This document shows positions 8,755-16,901 of a stretch of 64,000 nucleotides of DNA, piece by piece. The DNA comes from Planctomycetia bacterium (GTDB lineage: Bacteria; Planctomycetota; Planctomycetia; Pirellulales; Thermoguttaceae): positions 20,285-84,284 of the forward strand of contig JAUNBK010000005.1 of NCBI GenBank assembly GCA_030527105.1, read 5' to 3'. Made by a program: the position numbers and the translations under genes. How positions within the stretch are numbered: position 1 is the first letter of the stretch; every line of letters starts with the position of its first letter. The notes under the pieces are model-generated. The model had not been told where the DNA came from and did not search any database. It worked only from the letters and a program-made list of their open reading frames with translations.

Positions 8755-9379
8755 AAATGGAACATACGTGGCCTTTGATGGTGGCGGTACGAGCGACCCT
8801 ACGGTTGGGGATATGAAATATTACGCCATGCTTCAGGCTTGGAACAAGGACAAAAAACATGACTTTCATTTTAATGACAGTCACAAAAAAACGTATTCTG
8901 TTAGAGACTCTAGCCAGATGGAAGCAACACTTAAGCCACGATTACTCGAACGTATGAAAAACTCAAAGAATATGTTGCTCATCCTTTCAGAAAATACAAA
9001 CTGGGATCGTGGATTGCTGAATTATGAAATTGAAATGGCTGTTGATCGCTATAAAATCCCTATCATAGCAGCCTATCCTGGAAAAACCAATATTATTTAC
9101 CAAGAGGGAATATGGTATAAACTTTACTATAAGCAGGAGTTTTACCCTTTTCCTGTACTTTCTGGTAGAACTATTGATATTTCCAGCCGTTGGCCCCAAG
9201 CCCTACGGTCACGAATAATTAATGGTACAGCTCGATGTATTCATATTCCATTTAAAATGGAACCGATTGTTAACGCACTGGAACAATTTACTTGTTTTAC
9301 GAATAAATTGTCTTCATCCCGCAATACTTATGATCAAAAAACATATCAGAAATGGGGAATGATCGAATTTCTTGAATAA
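8744..9379 (+). CDS. thsB: ThsB-like TIR protein (DUF1863 type)
   Basis: The 211-residue protein fits the Thoeris ThsB/DUF1863 TIR-like fold: N-terminal YVAFDGG strand, FHFNDSH, the MLLILSENT strand, then WDRGLLNYEIEMAVD (about residues 87-101). The last contains the Glu expected to drive NAD+ cleavage, and is followed by IPIIAAYPG. It would make the nucleotide signal on phage sensing. ATG 8744 lies inside the end of thsA, with AAGGAG at 8731-8736, so the two are translationally coupled. The downstream gene is a second, different TIR protein. Confidence 0.82.
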   Translation: MAYRNGTYVAFDGGGTSDPTVGDMKYYAMLQAWNKDKKHDFHFNDSHKKTYSVRDSSQMEATLKPRLLERMKNSKNMLLILSENTNWDRGLLNYEIEMAVDRYKIPIIAAYPGKTNIIYQEGIWYKLYYKQEFYPFPVLSGRTIDISSRWPQALRSRIINGTARCIHIPFKMEPIVNALEQFTCFTNKLSSSRNTYDQKTYQKWGMIEFLE

Positions 9380-9404
9380 CCAATAACATTGAAAGGAGCG
9401 ACTT

Positions 9405-10346
9405 ATGAGCTTATCTACGATTCAATCTTCATTAGATTCCCTTAATAGGGAACTTGTACAACTTCAAAAGTCCTTACAAGACAATACGAAGAAAATCGAG
9501 GAAGAGTATAAAAAAATCGAAAGGATTCAAAGAAGTTTTACCTCCTCAACGATTTCACATTCCATGATGAAATCGAAAGCATCAGAGTTGGAACGATACC
9601 AGAAATCCATTTTGGAATTCCAGAAAAAAGGGAAGAATTTGGAAAAAAAGATTGCCGATAAAAAAGCTCAGATTGCCCGAAAAAATGCGGAATTTCAGGC
9701 AGAACAACGGATACAGTTCAAACGGGTTACCAAGCTCGAGCAAGAAGAACAAAAAAGACAGCAAGAAAACAACGCCCAAACTCAAAAGCTACTTCAATCA
9801 ATGCGATCACCAGGAGTGCGTGTTTCACAACACTTTTTGCCGGGTACACCAGGTCAGATTCATTTAGAAATGTCAATTCCTGTGGGAACTCAACAAGATT
9901 CAAAGACTACAGAAGAAAATACGGTACTTCCGCAATATGATTTTTTTATTTCTCATGCTTCCGAAGATAAGGAAAGTATAGCCAAGCCGTTATATGAATT
10001 TTTGACGAAAAAAGGAGCAAAAGTTTGGTATGACGATTTTACCTTGACTATAGGGGACAGCCTGAGAAAGTCTATTGATAAAGGATTAATTTCCTCACGT
10101 TTTGGAATTGTCATTTTTTCAGAGCATTTTTTCAAGAAATCTTGGCCTCAATATGAGTTGGATGGATTAGTACAAAAACGAATGAAGGAAGATAAAGCGA
10201 TTTTACCTATTTGGCATAACATCTCTTTGGATACGATGCAAAGATACTCTCCTTCACTTTGTGATATTATAGCATTAAAAACAAGTGATTTACCAGTCGA
10301 AGAAATTGGAACCCAATTAATGGGACTTCTTCAAGAGGATGAATAA
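9405..10346 (+). CDS. thsB: Coiled-coil TIR-domain protein (second ThsB)
   Basis: This 313-residue protein has about 125 residues of charged coiled coil (Glu/Lys/Gln-rich), a short linker, then a C-terminal TIR domain from residue about 178. TIR motifs are YDFFISHASEDKESIA, GAKVWYDDFTLTIGDSL, FGIVIFSEHFFKKSWPQYEL (the WPQYEL Glu is the predicted NADase residue) and AILPIWHN. GGAG precedes the ATG by 7 nt. Thoeris loci often carry several TIR sensors with different phage ranges, and this fits that pattern. The N-terminal coiled coil may be the sensing or oligomerising part. Confidence 0.85.
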   Translation: MSLSTIQSSLDSLNRELVQLQKSLQDNTKKIEEEYKKIERIQRSFTSSTISHSMMKSKASELERYQKSILEFQKKGKNLEKKIADKKAQIARKNAEFQAEQRIQFKRVTKLEQEEQKRQQENNAQTQKLLQSMRSPGVRVSQHFLPGTPGQIHLEMSIPVGTQQDSKTTEENTVLPQYDFFISHASEDKESIAKPLYEFLTKKGAKVWYDDFTLTIGDSLRKSIDKGLISSRFGIVIFSEHFFKKSWPQYELDGLVQKRMKEDKAILPIWHNISLDTMQRYSPSLCDIIALKTSDLPVEEIGTQLMGLLQEDE

Positions 10347-10357
10347 AGTAAGCCGCA

Positions 10358-10549
10358 CACGACAAGATTGTTCGGCGCGTGGAGCAAATCCTGTCGTTAA
10401 ATCGTCGGCTCCAAACCGAAACGTTCGTCAATTCACGTGAACGGGAAATGTTGGAGCGTGAAGTATTTTCCCTCGACCAGCAAATCGATACCCTCGTTTA
10501 CGACATTTACGCCCTGACCCCGGAGGAACGCAAACTCATCGAATCCTAA
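10358..10549 (+). pseudogene. Detached C-terminal fragment of a type IIG enzyme
   Basis: A 63-codon frame from 10358 to the TAA at 10547-10549 reproduces the C-terminal helices of the type IIG protein (RRVEQIL, RRLQTETFVN, REREMLEREVF, DQQIDTLVYD). It then ends IYALTPEERKLIES, whereas the intact gene ends LYGLTEEEIRLVEQEL. No start codon or ribosome binding site is apparent. It is best read as the original, or a donor, 3' end left behind when the Thoeris genes were placed here. Confidence 0.85.
10360..10504. repeat. 145-bp direct repeat, right copy
   Basis: Right copy of the repeat at 7626-7770. The segment between the copies holds exactly the three Thoeris genes and their promoter, so the repeats define the ends of the cassette. 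Confidence 0.92.
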
Positions 10550-10706
10550 TGGAACCGTCGGAGCCATCAGCCCCCCTCCAGAGCCGTGAATGAAGGACGT
10601 AGCCCTGAGTTCCAGAAAGCTGCCGAATAATTCACCACCCAGCGTGACTTTTCCGGGACTACGCTACGCTTCGTCCCCGACCCTCATTTTGATTTAGCGG
10701 CATTTC

Positions 10707-13700
10707 TCACGGGGATTCGGCTCCGACGCTGCGCGTGTAGGCGTCGAAATGCTCGCGCCAAGCCTCTGGTGGTGCGTATTGGCGCGCGTTGCGTATCGTC
10801 GGACGGGAGCGTGCGCCAGAGGCGTCTTGCCCATAGCGGAGTGAGCGTGGCGTGAGTCCCAAACCCGAAAATCGTTGCTCCGCGCGCCGCTTCTCCTCAG
10901 GTGTGGCGTCGGAGCGTTCAATATCTGCGTGCAGCTTGTGCCACTCGCGCCAAAACGCCTCCGCTTCCTCGCGCGTCCAACCCAACTCACGAAGCAGCGC
11001 GTCGTCGTCTCGATCAAGTATGTCGCGCAAATGCTCGAGCGCCAAAATCGTCTGCTTCTGCGCAAACTCCACATTCGCCCGGTCGGCAGACGCGGGTGTG
11101 TCGAAATTCCCATCCGCCCCGCTTTCTTGGGAGGCTTCATGCCCCATGCCGGACGCGCCGCGCTGGTGGGAGGAACCCGAGCGCGAGGAGGAGTGCCCCG
11201 TCCCTTGGCGCCCACTCTCGGCTGGTTTGGTGGAAGACCCCGCGCCAGAGTGCTGGTTCGGGTCGTTCACGCCCGTGGGGCGGTCGGCAAGTTGGCTATT
11301 TCCCCCGCGCGAGCCTGTCGGACCGTCCCCGCCGCTCCCCGTGGGGTCTCCATGCGTGTCGGGCGTGTTGCTTCCGTCGCGACCGGTTCCCTGCTGATTC
11401 GATTGCTCGTCGGCACCCGATCGATTGCCGCCTTGGTGTCGATCGTCCGAAGAGCCTCCGTCCGTCGATTGGTCGGGCTTGAAGTTGGAGCTTGAATCGT
11501 TTTGCTTCCCCGACGAATTTTGAGACCCAGAGCGTGTGGATGATTGCCCTTTTTCCTCTCCCTTTTGTTCGGAAGTTTTGCCGGGACTCTCTCCGCCCGC
11601 GCCGTCGTTGAGGTCGATCGGCTCTCCTTCTGCGGAAGACTCCGACGCCTCCGAGGATGCCGAGCCTTCCGCGTCTGACGAGCGGGGCGAATTCTGATTG
11701 GCAGGGTCGTCCGACGCTTGAGACTGCGTTTTTTCCCGATGTTTAAGGAGTTGCTCGATCGCCTCGCCGGGCTGCGTTTGAGGGTGCGTGGGAGAGGAGT
11801 TTTCCCCCGATTCCGCGCCACCTTGATCGTCTTGCGCGCCTTGCATTGCGCTAGATTCGCCCGCGCCATCATCCGAGCCATCATCCATTATCGACTCTCG
11901 ATTTGGCGAGCGCCCGTCGGACTCGCGAAGTCCAGAGCCGTCCGATGTTTCCTTCTGCTCGGCGGCAGGCGGCGTCTCTTCCGTCGAATCCATGCCCCCC
12001 TCCTCCGAGTCACTCCCCGAGGCGGGCGCTTGCGGCGGCGCGTCGGAACGCTCCCCCTCCGACCCGCCTTGGCTCGATTGCGCGTCACTCGAGTCGCTCT
12101 TGGCGGAATCGCTCTTGTTGGAGCCGCTCTCCGCGCCACTTTCGTCTGATTTTTTCGCACCCGACTTGGGTTTCTCGGTATTCTCTCCTTGAGGTTTCTC
12201 GGAGGTACCCTCCCCGACCCCATCGTTGGCATCCTCCCCCTTTTCCTCCCCCTTCGGCTTGCTTTTTGAGCCACCCTTCGTGTCGTCTTTGGAGTCGGTC
12301 TCCGAGGAGCTTTCCCTCTCGTTTTCCCCTTTTTTCTCGTCGTTTTTCTCTCCCTCATTCGGCGCGAGTGGATCGAAATCCGGCTTCGCGAGTTTGGGGA
12401 CCGAAGAATCCGAACCCGCATCAGATCCCGACTCTCCTCCAGCGTCTTGTTCCGACTCTGAGCCACCCTTGTTTTTCTCCCCCTCGTTTTTCTCACCTTG
12501 GGCGCCAGATTTCCCCTCCGAGGACGTGTCTTGCGGCGTTTCTTGCGAAGGTTGGGGGGCGTCGGTCGCTTCGGACGAATCCTCGTGCGCTGCGTCTGGA
12601 TCGCTCCCCGAATCGCTCCCCGGCTGCGCGTTTTGCGATGCGTTCTGCTGCGGGTTTTGTTGTGGGTTGTTCGAAAGTGCGGCACCGGGCGCGGCAACGT
12701 CCGGCGCAATGTTCGACGGCGTCTCACCCTCCATTGGGCGCGGCACATCGTCCTCCGAAAGATACCCACCCGGGATGCGTAGCGTGCGTGGTGGCGTCGC
12801 GACGCGATTCGGCTGCGGGCGCTTCGAGTCTGCCGCCTCAAGATACCACACAATTTCGTCGCCACCTTTCAAACGATAATCCGACGCGCGAAACTTCCAA
12901 ACTCGATGAAGCGGCGTTTTGAGCGGATTCTGCGTCTCCAGAATGTTCATTATCGCCGGGATTTCGAGAGGCTGCCCGTTCCAAAAGGCACGAAACGCAA
13001 CGCCACGAAGCCCAAAATCCGGGTCGTGCGCCTCGAACTCAATCGTCGCCTCCCCCTTCGCGTCCGTCTCCGCCCCATCCTCTGGCGCGTCCAATATTTT
13101 GAGGAGCGGAGCCTCGTCGCTCAATACTTCGATTTGGCGCTCCAGCGGATTTTCGCTCCACACGCCGACCGGATTTTGAAATCGAAGCGTATATTTCCAC
13201 ACGTCGGTCGTGAGATTCGAATTGGAGCGCGGCAGCGAAAATTGAAGCTGAACCGTGTCGTTCGAGATTTTTTTGAGCGTGAAATTTTCCCTCGCGCCCG
13301 TTTGAAGCGAACGCGCACTCAGCTCGGCGTGTCGAATCGTTTCGTTCGCGCGTGCCAAGAGAAGAACCTCGGAGCCTTCGTAAATTTTGAGGTCGCCTGA
13401 ATTTTGTTCAAACGGCGGAATATCGAGATATACGGGGGGCGTCACGACGATTTTCTCCACCTGAATATCCAACGGCGGAAGGACTTCGATGCGAAAAACC
13501 CGCGAGGAAGCGTCGCCCGCCTCGATGCGCCAGGTGGAGTTTTGTTGGATGCCGCCCGCCGGAGCGATTCGGCACGAGTAGAGATTTTGTCCACTTTCGC
13601 GCAACACGATCGGCTCGTCCAAAATCAGTTCGTCGGCGGTCGAATAAAGCACCTCGGCGCGCTCATTCTCTCGAAGATTTTCGATTCTCGCGTTTATTTC

Positions 13701-14438
13701 GACGCTTTGATTTTGATAAATGACGCAATCGTTTGGGTCAATTTGAGAAATAATAACACGAGTTGGCGCAGCCGTCTGACTCCAAGGAAAAAGGATGCGC
13801 GCGGCAGAAGAGATGGTACTTTTGGGAGAAAAAACCCCATAAAGTGCAAATCCTACGCACAAGACGCACAATATTGCGATTTTGCGCAGCATGGGCGTAT
13901 AATCGATCGTCTCCTCGTCCGTGATATGCGCGAGTTGGAGCGTCGTTTGATACGACAACGATTTTAGCACAACTTGTGAGTGGTTTTTCACGTCGCTTGG
14001 GTCGGTTTTGGTGAAAAAAAGGAGGTTGAGCAGGTTGTTTTTTAGGCGCGGATGGTGTTCCTCAATCACGCGCGCAGCGTAAAATGGATGGATGCGAAAC
14101 AAAAAATAGGGCAAAATCGACTTCCATGCGATCCACCCCCAGAACGCCAGAAGTGTTGCGAAAATACCAAGCCGACCGAGGCGTCCGACGCCCGTTGTGA
14201 GTTGGTGGTCGAGAATCGCGGCGCCCCACAAAATAAGCGCCGTCCCGCAGAGGAGATTGAGTGCCGCATGGATGATATCGACGTTTCGTATTTGGGCTTG
14301 CGCACTCTCCACTGTTTTTCGGACGATATCCGAGATCGGCAGCGTCTCTTGCGATTTCTCCTGAGTGGTCGTGGGCGTCGGAGAAGGCGGCGGTGGCGGA
14401 ACTGGCGCGGGGCGTGATGTGTGGGACAAATTGGACAT
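10707..14438 (-). CDS. Giant DUF4175-like membrane protein with low-complexity region
   Basis: Start ATG 14438 gives 1243 residues; a longer upstream frame is open but begins with non-protein-like sequence. Pro-rich N-terminus (PAPVPPPPPSPTP), two membrane helices (about 58-80 and 90-110), a basic motif then a third helix near 190-210. Next comes a region of beta-sandwich-like repeats (210-570, including VTPPVYLDIPPFE), about 470 residues rich in Ser, Gly, Asp, Glu, Asn and Gln, and a conserved-looking helical C-terminus (LEHLRDILDRDDDALLRELG, then WTREEAEAF). This resembles DUF4175 proteins of planctomycetes, usually near MoxR/DUF58/BatA genes; none is beside it here. The role is probably envelope-related and not known. 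Confidence 0.75.
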   Translation of the reverse strand: MSNLSHTSRPAPVPPPPPSPTPTTTQEKSQETLPISDIVRKTVESAQAQIRNVDIIHAALNLLCGTALILWGAAILDHQLTTGVGRLGRLGIFATLLAFWGWIAWKSILPYFLFRIHPFYAARVIEEHHPRLKNNLLNLLFFTKTDPSDVKNHSQVVLKSLSYQTTLQLAHITDEETIDYTPMLRKIAILCVLCVGFALYGVFSPKSTISSAARILFPWSQTAAPTRVIISQIDPNDCVIYQNQSVEINARIENLRENERAEVLYSTADELILDEPIVLRESGQNLYSCRIAPAGGIQQNSTWRIEAGDASSRVFRIEVLPPLDIQVEKIVVTPPVYLDIPPFEQNSGDLKIYEGSEVLLLARANETIRHAELSARSLQTGARENFTLKKISNDTVQLQFSLPRSNSNLTTDVWKYTLRFQNPVGVWSENPLERQIEVLSDEAPLLKILDAPEDGAETDAKGEATIEFEAHDPDFGLRGVAFRAFWNGQPLEIPAIMNILETQNPLKTPLHRVWKFRASDYRLKGGDEIVWYLEAADSKRPQPNRVATPPRTLRIPGGYLSEDDVPRPMEGETPSNIAPDVAAPGAALSNNPQQNPQQNASQNAQPGSDSGSDPDAAHEDSSEATDAPQPSQETPQDTSSEGKSGAQGEKNEGEKNKGGSESEQDAGGESGSDAGSDSSVPKLAKPDFDPLAPNEGEKNDEKKGENERESSSETDSKDDTKGGSKSKPKGEEKGEDANDGVGEGTSEKPQGENTEKPKSGAKKSDESGAESGSNKSDSAKSDSSDAQSSQGGSEGERSDAPPQAPASGSDSEEGGMDSTEETPPAAEQKETSDGSGLRESDGRSPNRESIMDDGSDDGAGESSAMQGAQDDQGGAESGENSSPTHPQTQPGEAIEQLLKHREKTQSQASDDPANQNSPRSSDAEGSASSEASESSAEGEPIDLNDGAGGESPGKTSEQKGEEKGQSSTRSGSQNSSGKQNDSSSNFKPDQSTDGGSSDDRHQGGNRSGADEQSNQQGTGRDGSNTPDTHGDPTGSGGDGPTGSRGGNSQLADRPTGVNDPNQHSGAGSSTKPAESGRQGTGHSSSRSGSSHQRGASGMGHEASQESGADGNFDTPASADRANVEFAQKQTILALEHLRDILDRDDDALLRELGWTREEAEAFWREWHKLHADIERSDATPEEKRRAEQRFSGLGLTPRSLRYGQDASGARSRPTIRNARQYAPPEAWREHFDAYTRSVGAESP

Positions 14439-14799
14439 GAGTGATATAATATTGGCAACGTGGTTAGTTTTTTGACGAGGCAACGTTGGTGTAACGCTGG
14501 CGTTTTGCAGCGGACTTGAAAAACTCAAGACCTCCGACGAGTATACATCAAAAATCGACAAAAAACTACCCCAACCTTCCCCAAAAGGGGGAAAAAATGA
14601 CAAAATGTCAGGCAGAAAAAGGGGGTGCTCGAAATGCGCGAGTCGTTTCGATGCCGAAATTATGGGAGTCAAACGCATTTCACGCTGAGCGGAAGTTTTT
14701 TTGGCACACTTTGTGCATAAGTTTATTTCAACGCCGCCATTGTGGCGGGCTTTCAAAGAACTAGAATAAATTTAATATAAATAAAAAGGAGAACTCATT
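14439..14799. other. Intergenic region upstream of dnaK and the DUF4175 gene
   Basis: This 361-bp divergent region must hold both promoters. A GG-N10-GC pair within TTGGCACACTTTGTGCA (14701-14717) resembles a sigma-54 -24/-12 element. A short hairpin CCGCCA-TTG-TGGCGG lies at 14734-14748, and AAAAGGAG precedes dnaK. I see no CIRCE-type inverted repeat. Confidence 0.4.
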
Positions 14800-16710
14800 A
14801 TGGCACAGGGCGAAAAGATCATTGGAATAGACTTGGGCACCACAAACTCCGTTGTCGCGGTGATGGAAGGAAGCGAAGCGAAAGTCATTCCCAATGCGGA
14901 AGGAAATCGTTTGACTCAAAGCGTCGTCGCTTTCGCCAACAATGGAGAGGTGCTTGTCGGCGAGTTGGCGCATCGTCAAGCTGTCACGAACCCCTTGCGA
15001 ACGATCAGCTCGATCAAGCGTTTTATGGGTCGGCGACATTGCGAAGTTGGAGACGAAGAGAAGACCGTGCCGTACAAAGTCGTCGGTGGAGCGGAGGACT
15101 ACGTCAAAGTCGACGTCGATGGGAAAGAGTACACCCCCTCGGAAATCTCCGCGAAAATCCTGCGAAAACTCAAGGAATCGGCTGAAGCCTACTTGGGTCA
15201 CAAAGTGAACAAAGCTGTTATCACGGTGCCTGCGTACTTCAACGACGCGCAGCGCCAGGCGACAAAGGATGCGGGGCAAATCGCGGGACTTGAGGTGATG
15301 CGTATCATCAACGAGCCGACCGCAGCCTCGCTCGCCTACGGGCTGGACAAGAAAAACGAAGAAAAAATCGTCGTGTTCGACTTGGGTGGCGGCACGTTCG
15401 ACGTCTCCATTCTCACGGTGGCGGACAGCGTTTGCCAAGTGATTAGCACGAGTGGCGACGGACACCTCGGCGGAGACGATTTCGACAACGCCCTCGTCAA
15501 TTACGTGGCGGATCGATTCAAGAGCCAAAATGGCATCGACCTCCGCGCCGACGCGATGGCGCTCCAGAGACTTCAAGAGGCGTGCGAAAAGGCAAAGAAA
15601 GAGTTGAGTTCCGCGCAAACGACCGACATCAATCTTCCCTTTATCACGGCAGACGCGAGCGGTCCGAAGCACCTGATGGAGACGATCACGCGCGCCCAAT
15701 TCGAGCAACTGGTCGACGATTTGATCGAGCGGTGCCGTGGTCCCGTGAATCAGTGTCTGAAGGATGCGGGCTTGTCCCCCTCCGACATTGATGAGGTGGT
15801 GCTTGTCGGTGGTTCGACTCGAATTCCCAAGGTGCAGGAACTTGTCAAGAAGATTTTTGGCAAAGAGCCTCACAAGGGAGTGAATCCAGACGAGGTCGTG
15901 GCGGTCGGCGCTGCCATTCAGGGTGGTGTTTTGAGCGGCGAGGTGAAAGACATCCTCCTCTTGGACGTGACGCCTCTTTCGCTTGGAATCGAGACGCTTG
16001 GTGGAATTATGACTCGTTTGGTCGAGCGCAACACGACGATTCCTACCACGAAAAAGCAGGTCTTTAGCACGGCTGAGGACAATCAAAACGCCGTCACAGT
16101 GAAAGTTTATCAAGGCGAGCGTGAAATGGCTGCCGACAATCGACTTCTCGGAGAGTTCAACCTCGATGGGATTCCGATGGCGCCCCGCGGGATGCCGCAA
16201 ATTGAGGTTTGTTTCGATATCGACCAGAACGGTATTTTGAACGTCTCCGCGAAAGACCTTGGAACGCAGCGCGAGCAGCATATTCGCATTGAGAAGCCCT
16301 CTGGACTTTCGGAGGACGACATCAAACGAATGCAGCGCGACGCGGAAGCCCACGCCGCTGAGGACAAGAAAAAGAGGGAGTTGGCGGAGGCGCGAAACCA
16401 TGTCGACTCGATTTGTTGGCAGTTGGAAAAAATGATAAAGGAGAACGCTGATACGATCTCCGATTCCGACAAAACCGCGATCAACGGCGCGATCGAGAAA
16501 GCTCGAGCCGCCGCGAAAGGCGAGGATTTGGACGTGATTAAGAACGCGCTCACGAATTTGGAGCAAACGTCGCACGCATTCGCGCAATCGATTTATTCGA
16601 AGGCGCAGGCAGCGGGCGCTTCCCAACCCGGCGCACAGCCCGAGGCGCCAAATGAAACGACAAAGTCGCAAGACGACGATACGATCGACGCAGAGTTCGA
16701 AGTGAAATGA
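14800..16710 (+). CDS. dnaK: Molecular chaperone DnaK (Hsp70)
   Basis: DnaK is the cytosolic ATP-driven chaperone that works with DnaJ and GrpE and hands aggregates to ClpB. At 636 residues it is full length. Visible: ATP-binding [17 protein letters not shown] at residues 8-24, [34 protein letters not shown], the linker [15 protein letters not shown], and the acidic C-terminus [15 protein letters not shown] 14800 has AAAAGGAG 8 nt upstream. A terminator and then clpB follow on the same strand, so the two heat-shock genes are neighbours but not a simple operon. A long open frame on the opposite strand is a codon-bias shadow. Confidence 0.98.
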   Translation: MAQGEKIIGIDLGTTNSVVAVMEGSEAKVIPNAEGNRLTQSVVAFANNGEVLVGELAHRQAVTNPLRTISSIKRFMGRRHCEVGDEEKTVPYKVVGGAEDYVKVDVDGKEYTPSEISAKILRKLKESAEAYLGHKVNKAVITVPAYFNDAQRQATKDAGQIAGLEVMRIINEPTAASLAYGLDKKNEEKIVVFDLGGGTFDVSILTVADSVCQVISTSGDGHLGGDDFDNALVNYVADRFKSQNGIDLRADAMALQRLQEACEKAKKELSSAQTTDINLPFITADASGPKHLMETITRAQFEQLVDDLIERCRGPVNQCLKDAGLSPSDIDEVVLVGGSTRIPKVQELVKKIFGKEPHKGVNPDEVVAVGAAIQGGVLSGEVKDILLLDVTPLSLGIETLGGIMTRLVERNTTIPTTKKQVFSTAEDNQNAVTVKVYQGEREMAADNRLLGEFNLDGIPMAPRGMPQIEVCFDIDQNGILNVSAKDLGTQREQHIRIEKPSGLSEDDIKRMQRDAEAHAAEDKKKRELAEARNHVDSICWQLEKMIKENADTISDSDKTAINGAIEKARAAAKGEDLDVIKNALTNLEQTSHAFAQSIYSKAQAAGASQPGAQPEAPNETTKSQDDDTIDAEFEVK

Positions 16711-16730
16711 TTCTTCGATCTGTTTGATTC

Positions 16731-16771
16731 AAAAAAACGGCGGGCTTTGGAAAAAGGGCGCCGTTTTTTTT
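16731..16771 (+). terminator. Rho-independent terminator of dnaK
   Basis: Stem AACGGCG with CGCCGTT followed by a run of eight T; an A-run on the 5' side makes it potentially bidirectional. It lies 20 nt after the dnaK stop and just before a MITE copy. Confidence 0.8.
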
Positions 16772-16777
16772 CGGACT

Positions 16778-16882
16778 TATACTCATCGTACTTTAAAATT
16801 TCGATCTTCACGAAGTTTCGGAAGCCATGGTGCGCAGCTCCAGCGGCGGGCAAAACCGGAAATTTCAACGCGAAGTATCATA
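16778..16882 (+). repeat. MITE copy 1, upstream of clpB
   Basis: 105-bp member of the dispersed family. End A begins TATACTCATCG and reads TTTAAAATT inward. The core contains a GCCATGGTGCGCAGCTCC variant. End B is GGAAATTTCAACGCG then AAGTATCATA. End B faces clpB and stops 19 nt before its ATG, so any promoter for clpB downstream of the dnaK terminator must lie in or at the edge of the element. Confidence 0.85.
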
Positions 16883-16901
16883 AAAAAGGAAGAGTGAAAA
16901 A

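Noticed and set aside
10550..10706. Possible extra gene or attachment site between the type IIG fragment and the DUF4175 gene
   Set aside because: Only 157 bp with no repeat of island ends, no tRNA-like sequence and no reading frame of note.
11903..12922. 339-codon plus-strand frame and others within the DUF4175 low-complexity region
   Set aside because: They are reverse readings of Ser/Glu/Asp-rich repeats and change frame freely; no ribosome sites and implausible composition.
14761..16671. 636-codon open frame on the strand opposite dnaK
   Set aside because: It mirrors dnaK exactly in length, has no homology-like sequence and arises from GC-rich codon bias; dnaK is certain.
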